A stretch of 64,000 nt of DNA, taken from contig CM069458.1 in NCBI GenBank assembly GCA_035610835.1, forward strand, positions 34,125,449-34,189,448. Direction: 5' to 3'. The DNA comes from Ophiura sarsii (Eukaryota; Echinodermata; Ophiuroidea; Amphilepidida; Ophiuridae). The position numbers and the translations under genes were made by a program. Positions 1-12,499 of this stretch are shown one piece after another. The stretch's first letter is position 1, and every line of letters begins with the position of its first letter. The notes beneath the pieces were generated by a model. The model was not told the origin of the DNA. It saw only the letters and a program-made list of their open reading frames with translations, and ran no database searches.

Positions 1-910
1 ATGTATAGGGTAACCATGAAAGTTTCGAGAAATAAGCTCTCGAATTTTGACAGCTGGTGTATCGCTCTCATTTATTATCAACAAATTGAGCAGTTGACAG
101 AACATGTTCAATCAAAATCACCCCAAAACAAACAAACTGAAAATATCTCCTTTTGCACTGTGATAAAAGTGGCCCTAAAATCAGGATTAGATTCCAACTT
201 TAATCATTTGGGGGCAATACGTACCTTTCCTGATTACTTATGATTAGGTATGGGCCACAGGATTTTAAAATATACAGAAAATCAGAGTTTCGTCGGCTAG
301 GACTACAATCATGCACGATCAATATCAAGAATTCTCGCGAGAAATTGGATTCCATCATCACTGTCGTTTACCTGATACACATCACGTCACCATGGTTACC
401 GGATGACACAAGACATATAAACGAGCAAAACAAATAAAAAACTGATAACAAATACACGCTAATCAAGATTTTTCTCATAGTTATCCGTCGATAACCTTTT
501 TACCATGTCAATCAAATTTGAACCGTTCATTATTTTGTCTTGTTGGTCTAAAGAATTATCTTATACCCTTAGGATCGCACTTCAGCTGAAACCGTATAGC
601 TTAAGTAGTATGAGTACTAAGTTTCTTGTCAGGTTCAAACCACCACCCGTACACTTTACTGTGTAGAGTTTTGCTTAACCAAGGTATGTTACATCATGCA
701 ATTTTGGACTTGACGGCGCCACTTTAGCAATGAATAGTTAATTGAAATAAACGAATATTTTCTTGGTGCGCGCTGACTGATAACCGTTGGGTTTTGCGGG
801 AAGCATTATATTTGCTTAGGTGTTATGCTTTGCTGCCTAGCATATATTGGACACTTCGTAGATATTGATTCAAGATATTTACTTTAGTACCACACTGTCA
901 CACAAGGAAT

Positions 911-927
911 GGGGGGGGGGGGGGGGG
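911..927 (+). repeat. G17 homopolymer tract
   Basis: A run of 17 G. The paralogous position near 29459 reads AATGGAGGGCGAC and the inverted copy near 54215 has only a short C-run, so the tract expanded in this copy or is a sequencing or assembly artefact. Confidence 0.9.
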
Positions 928-1170
928 CGATAACTTGGATTGTCTGGGCTAGTAATGCGATTTTATTAGCTATCATAACATTACGGACGGTGCGACATTA
1001 CACTAAGGTAACATTGCTGTTGATTTAGGAGGAAAATAAGGACACTGGATCTCGAACGAATACCCAATGATGGCCAGATTTAATGCAACTAGATCAACGT
1101 GATCAGATTGTAGTTTACTAATATGTGATTTGTCTTGACCGGCATTCTCGGACACAGTTGGCTATCATAG

Positions 1171-1601
1171 AGTGTGTTTCTACAGAGCCTCCGCCTTTTG
1201 CCGGTGGTAACTTAGCCTGCTAAAAAGGCGGTGGTAGAAGTACGGGCTGTTTCTACAGACGACGTAAAAGACGACTAATCACTTTGTGGGGGTGTGTGCG
1301 TAGAGGAACGGCTGATTTCGAAATGACACGGATTAATTATATAACAACACAACAAACAAGCATCTTGGCAATAAACAAACAAAGCAATTTCCGGTTAGAC
1401 GGCTAATCGGGCGGCGGTCTGTTTCTACAGAGCTCTGGCGGGCAATTAGCAGGCTAACCTACCACCGCTATCCTTGATTTTCTAGGATAATTTGCCCGTG
1501 GTAGATTAGCCGGCTAACGGCGTCAGGACCTGTTTCTACAGAGCTGTTAGACGTCTACCCCCCGTGATCAACCGGCTAATGACTCTCTGTAGAAACACGC
1601 T
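1171..1601. mobile_element. 431-bp non-autonomous foldback DNA element, unclassified
   Basis: The ends are inverted: the 5' end begins AGTGTGTTTCTACAGAG and the complement of the 3' end begins AGCGTGTTTCTACAGAG. It is flanked by CATAG at 1166-1170 and 1602-1606. The paralogous locus near 29710 has CATAG once and no element, and the inverted copy near 53960 is also empty, which fixes the boundaries. The motif TGTTTCTACAGA recurs inside (near 1176, 1249, 1420, 1531 and, inverted, at 1587), and TTAGCCTGCTAA / TTAGCAGGCTAA form further internal inverted repeats. There is no ORF. The target duplication could be read as 5 or 6 bp; I cannot assign a superfamily. Confidence 0.8.
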
Positions 1602-3089
1602 CATAGCCTCACCGGGGATCAGAAACATTTACCTTTGTAAAAAAGTCCTCCGTTTCCTCCGGCCGATTGGTCAGAAAGATAGATACATAATTTATTGCAC
1701 CAATCAGAGACAGCGTTAAAATAATTGTATCCCTGATAAAGATTGGAGTGAAATATTTTACAAGCTGCATTTTAATTGGCTATTGAAATGAGTATATCTT
1801 GCAATAAACCAATCAGAACCACTGTAAGATAGGCCGGTAGTGGCCAGGGGGTTAAAAAGGAAACCGTCGATTGAAATCGGCTAAATTGTTTTGAGTACTT
1901 TTAAGCTTTTAAAATACTTTTAATAGAATTCAACTTAAACGGTTTAATTCTATTGTTTTTTAGTCTCCGTTTAATATATCAAGGCTCCCTTAACTATGTA
2001 TGGTCACCGATTCATGGGACAAGGTTTGATATGGTTGACATCATACAAGATGATGTTTTTATAGCCTAACCTACATTTATATAACATTTTGATAGCCGGT
2101 CATATTCACGATCAGATGTATCTGTGACCAGTCGTATCAAAAGAGGGCGTATGTCGACAACATGCAGTGGAAGATATTGAATAAATTATGGATGAAAATA
2201 AACAAAGAAAATAAAGATAAATTTCATCTTATTTCACCCCTGAAATCTGATTGCAGTAATCATTTCTCTTGAAAGAAGTGTCATTTTAAAACATCCAATA
2301 AGAACATTTATATGAAATAAGTTTTTATTTATTTTGGACGACAAACATGTAATCCCCCTTTTGATTATCAAAAGTTGATAAGCACGATTTACTAAAATGC
2401 CTAGCAATCGTAGAAAATAGGGAACATTTGCTTACATATATACATGGCTTTAATTCGAAAATTGTTGAGAATGAAGAAATGTATATTTTATGATAGACGG
2501 AAATGTTACGCCGACCAATATACTCTAAGTATAATGACTACAGATATATTAAGTGGATCATCTAATCCATGGCAAGTATGTACATACAAGATGTATTTAT
2601 CTTAACTACGAGTACTTGGCCTTAGATGACACATTTGTTTATTGAAATTGTAAATCATTCCACGCGCGTGTAAATGTAAATAATTATTGTAAGATAAACC
2701 AAGAAGACGCTCTCTTATGAATACCCAAGCAGTCATATTATCGACATAAGGCGTGTGTTTTAGTTTGTCTCGTAGTGGATGACATTTACGAGCTGAATCT
2801 TATTGTTTATATTGAGTATTTCTCCATCACCTTTGATTCATATTTGTATATGTTACTGGGGAAGAGATTAAACATAACCTATTTTCATACTATATCATAA
2901 GTTCAAATACAAGACGGCGATGTTGACCCAAGGAATCTACAAAAGTAAATGAACTACAAGTATTCAAATGTAATGTAACTCTCTAGCGTTTGAAACACTT
3001 ATTTTACAGAAAACACATTTTATATGCAAAACGGCACAAAAAACAACCACTCTGTAGGCCGATCTATCAGGGAGGGTAGATCGAACGGT
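1602..3089. other. Non-coding part of duplicated unit
   Basis: Unit sequence with matches in the second block copy (about 29723-31367), partly in the nested copy at 12230-12416, in 38130-38600, and in the inverted piece at 53560-54000. About 1690-1980 here and 29830-30290 there are unrelated, so one or both are secondary insertions or replacements. No gene seen. Confidence 0.6.
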
Positions 3090-3651
3090 TTTTCTTCTTC
3101 TTCTTCTTCTTCTTCTTCTTCTTCTTCTTCTTCTTCTTCTTCTTCTTCTTCTTCTTCTTCTTCTTCTTCTTCTTCTTCTTCTTCTTCTTCTTCTTCTTCT
3201 TCTTCTTCTTCTTCTTCTTCTTCTTCTTCTTCTTCTTCTTCTCTTCTTCTTCTTCTTCTTTCTTCTTCTTCTTCTCTTCTTCTTCTTCTTCTTCTTCTTC
3301 TTCTTCTTCTTCTTCTTCTTCTCTTCTTCTTTCTTCTTCTTCTTCTTCTTCTCTCTTCTTCTTCTTCTTCTTCTTCTTCTTCTTCTTCTTCTTTCTTCTT
3401 CTTTTCTTTCTCTTCTTCTTCTTCTTCTTCTTCTTCTTCTTCTTCTTCTTCTCTTCTTCTTCTTCTTCTCTTCTTCTTCTTCTTCTTCTTCTTCTTCTTC
3501 TTCTTCTTCTTCTTCTTCTTCTTCTTCTTCTTCTTTCTTCTTCTTCTTCTTCTTCTTCTTCTTCTTCTTCTTCTTCTTCTTCTTCTTCTTCTTCTTCTTC
3601 TTCTTCTTCTTCTTCTTCTTCTTCTTCTTCTTCTTCTTCTTCTTCTTCTTC
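3090..3651 (+). repeat. (TTC)n microsatellite, about 560 bp
   Basis: Almost uninterrupted TTC/GAA repeat with occasional one-base slips that shift the reading frame. The paralogous site at 31368-31427 is only about 60 bp and contains CTA variants. The expansion abuts GAAAGCTAGCCGACGCGACA directly, so about 130 bp present between repeat and this motif in the second copy (31428-31558) are absent here. Long Ser/Leu or Glu/Arg/Lys ORFs across it are artefacts of the repeat. Confidence 0.97.
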
Positions 3652-3784
3652 TGAAAGCTAGCCGACGCGACATAGCCTCAGCGCTTTCGGGTGATGTTGA
3701 ATTCGATAATCTAATTAGCAAGTAAAGAAAGGATGTTTTATTATATCGTATTTCATTTGGTTTTTTTCCTTCAACGTGAAAATC

Positions 3785-3990
3785 GACCAAAATATCCCCC
3801 CCCCTCCGACCCCCGGGATTTGATCCAGGGACCTCTCGCACCAGAGGCGACGAATTCCACACTACACACGGCTGTCAAGGTTAGTTTGCGCAGTGTATTG
3901 CGCACACTATATGTTCTGGGTCCATTTTTTCATCCAAAAACTTCCACGCCGGGTGGTACCAATGTGCCTAGTCGTGGTATATGGTAGGGT
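3785..3990 (-). mobile_element. tRNA-derived SINE-like fragment
   Basis: On the minus strand GGATCAAATCCCGG (3812-3829 region) resembles a pol III B box. The segment beyond, with CTGGGTCCATTTT, is shared with the clearer SINE at 40660-41085. The second block copy has unrelated sequence at this place (about 31670-31880), so this is an insertion or replacement specific to the first copy. No clear A box is visible, so it may be degraded. Confidence 0.5.
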
Positions 3991-3999
3991 TAGGGTTAT

Positions 4000-5779
4000 C
4001 AATAATAGCTTTTTGTCATGAATTCCGATTGTTGTTATGGATGAGGGCGCTACAACAGTAGACGATTGTAGTTATAGATGAGGGCGCTACAGCCGTTGAT
4101 TAATGGGTATCCACTTTTATCACGGGAGGTAATGAACGGGCAAAAACATAAGGATCGTAGGGATTGCAAGTTATGGTAAGCCCACACTACGCGCTGTCGA
4201 GGATCGTGAATATTCGAGTCTCAAGTGACTAAATGTTAATATTATTTTTCGTTTAGGAATTATTACACTGCATTTGTACATGATTATTGTTTTAATTGGA
4301 GTCATAATAGCTGGAAAGGAAAGACAATGGATTGAAGAATGTGAGAATGTGCCTTAATCACAATTAAGTTATTTAAGCTAAACATGCGCGTAACTTTGAC
4401 TTTAACTACATCGTTAAACTGAAATCAATTCTTGAAAAACTATAACAAGCGTCTAACACGCTCAAAGGTGTCCAACTTTAAGCACTGGTGTGGGGTTACT
4501 TTGGGGTTACTTGCCCGAGTGCATGTCTTGATTTTCATTTGGCAATATCATGACGCGTATGTTGGGTGCATTTCGATTTGATCAATACAGACGTATACTT
4601 GACTTATTTCGTCCATTTTTTCGGTAACCCATTTTATTCACTGATTTTCGAATAAATGCCATTTCATTCAATGGCACAGCATAGCCTTTGAAATCATAAA
4701 AATGACATTTTGTTGGCACTTAAATCGCATTTATTTGGCACCTTTTTGTATATAATTCAAAAAGTAAATAAGATATAAAAAAACCCAAAAAAATCTTCCT
4801 AGGGAATGTTATCAGGATTATAATAAAACTAGTATGACAACATTTGACACAATATGTTTTTAGTTAGCTTTTCCAAACCTAAAATGGGTCAAAAACGTAT
4901 AATTTATAATTTTCTCCAAAATGGTGAATTTCATGATCACGGTTGGATTCATTGAACCCTTCTGCAAAAGAATGTATACTTTTATATAGATTAAGTGAAT
5001 AATGAAGAAGTTATGGCAGTTTTACGGAGGCTATACCTGAGGGTCCACAACCCCCTTGACGACTTTTCTGGGGACGATATTTATCGTGTTTAAAATGTGT
5101 TTAGTTAAACGATAACATTGCGTTTAACTTAAACATGAGTTATGTTAGCGCCGGTTTGAGTCTAAACCGCGTTTATAGTACGATAATACGGCCCAATATG
5201 GGTTTCGAGTAAAATCAACCATACCTGTAAGTTGGAACCATTATTTGTATATCATACATCTCGTAGCCCACCTTATATTACAATGATGAAAAGATTATGC
5301 CGTTGTACCGTATATGAAATGATATGTTCAACCATAAATTCAACAATGCTATGGTCTATATAGACATGGCCCGTCAGCCTTCAACAAACTTGATACATTA
5401 GACGTTGCACTTTTGAGTTGAAGGTGAACATTACAATAAGCTCATTATAATTTAATCATATTTTTCTCAGATTTGCTCAAACTCAATTAGCAAGTAAACG
5501 GTGTATATTTTCACATATATTTGATCTTTAATTTGATTTATTGTCAATACAAAATGTATGTTGGGTTTTGCCCTGTGTATTCAGAATTGAGTTAGCTCCA
5601 CGTTTACATATACAATCCGTCTATAATTATGTATTCGCAACGGCCAGATTTTCTTTTTCCAATGACTCGTAAGTTTATGTAAATTAATTGATAAAAAACA
5701 AACAGGACGATATATTTTACATCAGTTTACCAGAAGCTGTTAGTCCCCAATAAGTTGTCACTACAACGAATTATCTGTA
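4000..5779. other. Non-coding part of duplicated unit
   Basis: Aligns to about 31890-33865 in the second copy. About 5090-5205 has an inverted relative at 42660-42740 (GGGCCGTATTCTCGTACTA there), suggesting a dispersed short element. No coding potential seen. Confidence 0.6.
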
Positions 5780-6032
5780 CTCTCTAAATGTAAAAGAGCT
5801 AAAAACTCACTCTTTAAGACCTCGTGGAGGGACAGCTCCCTTTAGGAGTGAATTTCGCTCTATTTAAGGGCGATGTGCCACTCGTTTGGAGTGATTTTTC
5901 ACTCTTTTCAGAGTGATTTCTACCCTGAAAAGAGTGGAAATAACTCTAATAAGAGCGAACTTCACTCTGAAAAAGGGCTGTCCCCCCACGAGCTCTCAAA
6001 GAGTGAGTTTTAGCTCTTTTACATTGAGAGAG
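5780..6032. mobile_element. MITE with about 55-bp terminal inverted repeats
   Basis: The left end CTCTCTAAATGTAAAAGAGC and the complement of the right end CTCTCTCAATGTAAAAGAGC match and continue inward through CTCACTCTTT and CTCGTGG for about 55 bp. The interior contains several copies of GAGTGA/TCACTC in both orientations, so it can form a long hairpin. It is also present in the second copy, so it predates the block duplication. There is no ORF. Superfamily is not clear; flanking TA/TG is ambiguous. Confidence 0.7.
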
Positions 6033-6812
6033 TGTGAAATCGAGTTGCACACCCTCACCGCTAATTATGCAAACACTTTTATATCCATTTTTAATTAAAC
6101 AATTTCTGTTTTAGATACTTCAAAAGTTTTTGTTGACTATATTCCATCCAGGTATAAAAATACCTTGAACTACTTGTATTATGTCACTCTACATACTTGA
6201 GTTATGCAGTATTCCTTAAACATCACAATACGAAGCTACATTGATCAGAAACAAAAATAAATTACGTATCGTGATATGTGACACATCATAACGTTAATGT
6301 CTTAGCTGTTGTTTGCGTCTGGTCTCAGGGATTTATTATTGCGTTTATTCTGAGATGCACAACCGTGTAGTTCCTGCCTCAAATGTCTATTCATTTAGCT
6401 CTTAGCATTTTCTACCATTACCTTATCAACTCTTTCCAAAAATCTCATTCATTCGGGTGTCGAATTTCATCATTTTCATTCTCTCTGACGAGACGTGGTG
6501 TTGAGGCTTACGATCAAATGATTATCCCGAAGCGGAAATCATCGGCAACATGAATAGGTAGGCGGAGAAAATCGGTAGGAAAATACACCGCTGTAGGGTA
6601 TACAGCTGTTGGTAGGACGCAATACGTCAACTCTCGTTGCGATATTCCATTGAGCTTAAAACTGGAATGCATGTGCTATTTATTTTATAGGGGAAAAGTC
6701 TTTTTCAATTTAAGTTATCAGTGATCATTATCACTAATCAAACATTATACCTTTCATTACGCATTTGGTTAACCAAGTGTTTGCGTCGAGTCCACTTCAT
6801 CCGTGGTCTAGT

Positions 6813-6867
6813 TCGAGTCCGAGTCTGAGTCCGAATCCGAGTCCGAGTTCGAGTCCGAGTCCGAGTG
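6813..6867 (+). repeat. GAGTCC hexamer microsatellite
   Basis: About nine imperfect GAGTCC/GAGTCT/GAGTTC units. The paralogous site near 35090-35110 has about three, and a diverged relative near 45068-45125 has scattered ones, so copy number differs between duplicates. Confidence 0.85.
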
Positions 6868-7661
6868 GATGTCAATTACAGTTCTAGTCCAAGCCATGAT
6901 ATCCAAATCAATATATGAAACAAGAACTCATCAAACCGTCATTATTTCAAATAACGACGTTTTTGTATTTTTTTCCTTCTATTAAAGCTTTTGTTCAATT
7001 TCTAAGTTTCCTGATATCGCTCACAATGGGTTGGAATCATGAAATACTTTTTGTATTCTTAATAATAATATTAATAATGTGACTCTTTAACACTTTCCAT
7101 GCGGGTTATTAGTTTTACCATATACAAAACAGATTTTTGAGAAACCTTTCACAGATTTCAAAGTCTATCTCAAGAATGACCTAACCAATACTACATGTAG
7201 GCATGTTTGTACTTATTATTTTAATGCATTTCTCATGGTGATTCCAAATAAGGTGATGAAATTTTTGATACATTTTGTGAAATTTTACAAAAAATGTGTG
7301 GATCGCGAGAATACCTAGCAGTCACATATTCAGTGCTTTTGCAACTACTCATCATTAAAGCAGTGGTTTGGGACAGTATCAGTACTTTGAATTCGGTTTC
7401 TATAGTGTTACAAATCTTAAAAAGGTGCTATGTCTTCCTAGTGAACTAGGACTTCGAATATACAATATGAAATCTTTTTACCTTGGTTTCGTATGCTTAT
7501 TGCTTTCTTTTAATAATCAATTTACATTTAAAGCCAGTTCATCAAAGAATAACCAAATAATGACAAATTGTGACGTGTAGATATCGATTAACATTTCTCA
7601 GATTTACAGGATAAACGGAAAAATTAAGAAGGCTGGTTGAAACCTTAAAAATTAAGAAGGT

Positions 7662-8507
7662 CTGGTTGAAACCTGGCTGAGGGACACGCCTGAAGAATAT
7701 TTTCACTTAAGTGGGTATAATCTTGAGTTCAAAAATAGAACAAGAAAAAGAGGTGGTGGAGTGTGCTTGTATATAAAGGAAAATATGAAATATAAACTAC
7801 GTAATGATCTGATCGAAAAAGGTAAATGTCCAGATAGTATTGATAGTTTGTTTATTGAAATAGAAGGAAGTGGATCTAAAAATATAATTGTTGGTATTGT
7901 GTACAGACCGCCGGATGAGGATGTAAATGAATTTAATCTATTTGCTGATCATTTACTTTCAAACATCACAAAAAATGAAAATAAACTTGTGTATATAATG
8001 GGTGATTTTAATATCAATCTCTGGAATGAAGATGTTCACACTCCGACAAACGAGTTTGTAAACATCCTTACATCGCATTCATTGTATCCCAGTATCACTA
8101 AACCAACTAGAATCACATCTACATCAGCAACCCTGATAGATAATATATTTACAAACTCCTTGGCTCATCAAACTTCCGGTATCATAATGACAGATATCAG
8201 TGATCACATGCCAATATTTATTACTACTGATTTAAAAGTGTATAACAGAACCTATTCCAATCCAACTCAAAGAGATGTACGCCAGTATAGTGATGACAAT
8301 ATTGAGCTTCTTAAAACAGAAATGAGCAAAGTCGACTGGGATACTGTTTGTTCCTCTGATGACCCAAACAAAGCATATGCCAAATTTATTGACAAATTCA
8401 ACAGTTTGCATGACAAATGTATTCCGACAAAAAAGGTAACACCTCGTAGCAAAAAGTTAAAAACCCAAATCGCCTTGGATTACAATTGGGCTCTTAAAAT
8501 CGATTAG
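7662..8507 (+). pseudogene. LINE endonuclease (EEP) domain, 5'-truncated
   Basis: The open frame begins within the domain at VETWLRDTPEE and has no true start. Visible EEP landmarks are ETWL at the start, RGGGVCLYIK, VYRPP, GDFNI, a TLIDNIFTN segment and SDHMPIF near the end, matching the order in LINE endonucleases that nick target DNA for priming. The N-terminal catalytic part lies in the missing 5' portion. The frame fails near 8455-8460: sequence after it still reads PWITIGLLKSIRRKN in another frame, and returns to the original frame near 8595. The two frameshifts separate this part from the reverse transcriptase, so it cannot give an intact protein. Assignment to the CR1/L2/Jockey group rests on motif recall; the exact clade is not determined. 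Confidence 0.85.
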
Positions 8508-10370
8508 AAGAAAGAATATACTGTATAAGAAATCAATAAAGAAACCTACTGGAGCAAATATTGACAAGTACAAAAGTTATCGTAATAAACTCAACTGCTA
8601 GAAAAGGAAAAATACAACATGAGGAATACATGGAAAGTTTTAAATTCAATTATTAGAAAAAGAAAAACAAAGACCCCCCAAACTTTCGTATCCGGAAACG
8701 AAACTTACACCAGTCCTAATGATATTGCAATGCAATTCAACAAATACTTCACGAATATAGGATCATCCTTAGCTTCAAGTATCAGCCACACTGGAAACGA
8801 TTACTCTTCTTATCTTAATGAGAACATTAGTTCAACCTGCTTTTTCAAACCAACAAATGATGATGAAATAATAACACTAATAACTAAACTTGGTAGTAAC
8901 AAGAGCGCGGGTCATGATAATATTAAATCAGATCTAATAAAAAAGATATCAACGGAAATAGCTTATCCGCTAACGCTATTATTCAATATATCGTTAAGTA
9001 GTGGTGTAGTGCCTGATGATTTAAAAATAGCTAAAGTTGTACCTATCTATAAGAAAGATGATCCTCAAATATTTGGAAATTATAGACCTGTATCTGTATT
9101 ACCCTGTTTATCAAAGATTTTGGAGCGTATTGTGTATAATCGCTGCTATGATTTTCTATGTAAACATAATATTTTGTATGAGCAACAATATGGATTCCGT
9201 CAAAAACATTCTACTTATATGGCAGTTCTAGATGTTGTTAATGATTTGACTAAGAAAATAGACGAGGGAATGTATAATGTTGGCATTTTCATGGATCTAT
9301 CTAAAGCGTTCGATACCATTGACCATACCATTCTATTGCATAAATTATCTCACTATGGTTTCAGAGGTGTTGCTTATAATTGGTTTTCTAATTACCTTTA
9401 CAATAGAAAACAGTATGTGTATTATAATGGTATAGAATCTTGTAAATTAAATATATCTTGCGGTGTACCCCAAGGGTCAATTCTTGGACCACTTTTATTT
9501 ATAATATATATGAATGATATCTGTAACACATCCACTCTTTTATCTTTTATACTATTTGCTGATGACACCACCGTACTCTATAGTCATAATGATCTGTCAG
9601 TTTTATGTGACACCTTAAATATCGAGCTCCGTGTGGTATGCAACTGGTTCAAAGCAAATAAGCTGTCACTCAATGCTAAAAAGACCAATCAAATGTACTT
9701 TGGGACATCTTATCAAACAAGGAATATAAGTGATCAACACAACATTTACCTTGATGGAACAAAACTTGTTCGTGCGCGTGAAGCAAAGTTTTTAGGTATT
9801 ACAATTGATGAAAATCTTACTTGGAAAAAACAGATTAATAATACGTGTAGATCATGCTCTAGAAACATAGGGGTCTTAAACAAAGTCAAATACTTTTTGC
9901 CAAAACATGTATTGTATCAGTTGTATTGCTCAATGGTCTTGTGCTATCTCAATTACGGTATATTATTATGGGGAAATGCTCCTCAAGAGTATTTAAACAA
10001 AGCTTTTCGTTTGCAAAAAAGGGCACTATGAATTATATCAAATAGCTCCTACCTAAGCGCATCAAAACCTTTATTTGAAAAATATAACACATTAAATGTT
10101 TTCAACATGTATAAGAAAGAAGTAACTATTTTTATGTATAAGTACAAACATGGAATGCTACCAAAATCATTCTCCGGTATTTTTACGAACCACAAAGATG
10201 TACATACTTACAACACAAGAAATAAAGATAACTATCAATTAGGCATACATAAGACAAAAGGGCTATTAATCACAGGACCAAAGGTGTGGAATAGTTTGCC
10301 AAATGATATCAAAGATGCTACAAGCATTAGCCAATTAAAAAGAAAAATCACAACCTACTTGGAGCCTTAA
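8508..10370 (+). pseudogene. LINE reverse transcriptase with a premature stop
   Basis: The same polyprotein continues here, open from about 8597. Reverse transcriptase blocks appear in order: KSAGHDNI, NYRPVSVLP, YGFRQKHST, FMDLSKAFDTIDH, GVPQGSILGPLLF, then the catalytic FADDT and the thumb region NKLSLNAKKT. After LQKRAL a TGA stop at 10029-10031 interrupts the frame; the next residues still read as the usual C-terminal region and finish with GPKVWNSLPNDI and a stop at 10370. TGA in place of a CGA arginine codon would fit CpG decay (inference). With the frameshifts upstream this is a non-functional copy. Confidence 0.88.
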
Positions 10371-11103
10371 TTATGTTGTCGCGTGTTCATAAGTTGTACA
10401 TTCACCAGTAAATAGTATTACACGTTTGTACTTGTACTCTTGAGCTGGGTGTATATTGTTATTACTATCTATATTATTATTTATACATTGATACACGCTT
10501 TTCGTATTTGTAATACCATAAATTAATTAATTAATATATTGATTAATTAGTTAATTAATAGACCGACAGATAATTCAGTAGAATATATTGTATACAGCAT
10601 ACTATTTTAAATATTTCATATCCCTTTTTATCAGTAGTATATAAACATTCCGTCAGGATCCGTACTGTAATGGTATCTTGAGAACTTGTGTACAACACTG
10701 TGACAATGCTATACTTAAAAAAAACAATCAAGAGCACATACTTTATCAAACTAAACCAATATTATGTCAAGTAACTTAAATCTTAAATCAATAACAAACA
10801 ACAAAACAATCACGTTGCTGCTTCCACGTGGGATATAATGTATACCCATTGCTTGTTTACTTTTTCGTTGTCTTTTCTTGTTGTTGTTGTTGATTTTTTT
10901 CTTCTTTTCTGTTATGTTAACTTATAATTTCTGTAATTGTATATTTTGTATATTTTTCTGTATTTGTAGAATGTAAGCTTTGTTTAAGGGGGTGCAACAA
11001 CGTCAGGCTTTTGCTTTTAGTTGTTCCTCCTCCATCATATTATTTGTTAAACTGTCATTGTATTTTGTCTTTGTTGATATGATGGAAAATAAATATTGAA
11101 TTG
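10371..11103 (+). other. LINE 3' untranslated region
   Basis: Non-coding tail of the LINE, absent from the second block copy. It includes an AT-only near-palindrome of ATTAATTA units at about 10521-10560 and ends in AATAAATATTGAATTG without a poly(A) tail, as is usual for CR1/L2-like elements. Confidence 0.75.
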
Positions 11104-12416
11104 CTTCATTATACGTAAAACAAAGTTGAGTATTTTTACACATTTCAGTAGGAAAGGCAGAGTCCTTTTAAGTGATACACTAAATAAACCATAACACGCC
11201 GTAAAAGTTAAGAATGTCTCACTCTCATATTCGAAAAGAAAACTTTATGTCCGGTTTCTAACTTTGAAACGATTTCAAACATCTCGCAAGAAGGGATCTT
11301 GACTTGTCCATATATAATCGTGTTACCGTCGTTACTATCAAACTGTTTAATGTTAAAATTAAAATTGCAACTACTCTGATAACCTTGTAATGAATTTGGT
11401 TAAACCACTACCTAGAGAATATTCGAAATAGTCGTGTTACATTTCTCGCATACTAAAACTTGTAAAAACTGAATCAAAACAAATCTGAAGGTAGCGAGAG
11501 TTGTAATCGGTGAACAGAGTCTGTATAAATACAAATGAAAGCTAGCCGACGCGACATAGCCTGATCGCTTTCGGCTAATTCTTTAATCAGGTCACCAATT
11601 CTTGATTGAATGAAAGGATGGTGGGTTAAATTAGAGGTTTATTAGAGGTAAGATTAGTTAATTCCATCCTCTAATACACGTCAAATGCGTTAAAATCGCC
11701 GGGACAATTTTGTTCATTATCACCTCAAGCAAAAATAAAATGAAGGCGACGCAGACTGATAGCCGTTTGGATGTTATTTGCGACGAGTATTTTATATTAG
11801 GTTATGCTTTGCCTAGTATAAAAATGTGCATTTCATCGTAACGATATAGGGTCTTGATATTCACATTGATACCACACTGTCACAATAGGAACGGAGCAAT
11901 ACTATTGATTACCAGGGTGCGTACTTCGGTTTTATTAGCAATCATAACAATAGGAACGGAGCGATATTACACTGAGGTAACATCGAAGTTTATTTAGGGA
12001 AAAAAATAAGGACATTGGATCTCTTATGCAAACCTAATGATGGGCAGATAGAATGTAACTGTTTCGATTGGTCACTTTGTTGTTTACTTGCATGTCGGTC
12101 TTCGGTTAAAATTTGTCGTCTGAGCCTCTCCTGGGATGTGGAGCATTTATCTCGTAGTTTGCATTCTTTTCTTCCGTTTCCTCCCCTTAGTTTTGAAAAG
12201 GAAACCGTCTGTTAAAATCGGTTAAAGTGTTTTGAATCCAAGCATTAGTATAGTGTCCGTTCAACTCCCATCCAAATATTTATCCAAACTCCATATATTA
12301 TGTATGGCCATCGATTCATGGGACAAGGATTTATATTGCGACCATCTTCTTCTTTCTTATTTGCCCTGGTTGGAGAACATGTCATTGTATTTAATACGGT
12401 CTGGTTTTAAAGTATA
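11104..12416. repeat. Block sequence containing a nested second copy of the unit
   Basis: 11745-12060 resembles 760-1100, sharing ACCACACTGTCAC, a TTTTATTAGC(A/T)ATCATAACA stretch and ACACT(A/G)AGGTAACAT. 12230-12416 resembles about 1975-2110 (ATTCATGGGACAAGG). The block therefore contains an internal, older tandem duplication. The motif GAAAGCTAGCCGACGCGACA at 11536 is also found at 3651, 31559 and 36283. Confidence 0.75.
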
Positions 12417-12499
12417 CTAGCGGGCACCAGCGCTTTGCGCTGGACCCGCTAGAAGATTTCACGGGGAATAAGTAAACAAAGCGTAAGAAAATTTGATAC

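Larger units (their letters stand above)
7634..11103 (+). mobile_element. 5'-truncated LINE of the CR1/L2/Jockey type
   Basis: The insertion is defined by the paralogous empty site near 35846: host AAGAAGGC joins CTTCATTATACG there, while here about 3.47 kb intervenes. It contains the end of an apurinic-like endonuclease (EEP) domain, a reverse transcriptase with an FADD motif, and a 3' UTR of about 730 bp ending AAATAAATATTGAATTG. The 5' junction carries a 27-bp imperfect direct duplication (7621-7646 and 7647-7674). No clear target duplication is seen. Frameshifts and one stop show it is dead. Confidence 0.9.

Noticed and set aside
3020..3862. 280- and 233-codon ORFs rich in Arg/Lys/Glu or Ser/Leu/Phe
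   Set aside because: They are readings of the TTC/GAA microsatellite in changing frames; there is no protein signal outside the repeat.
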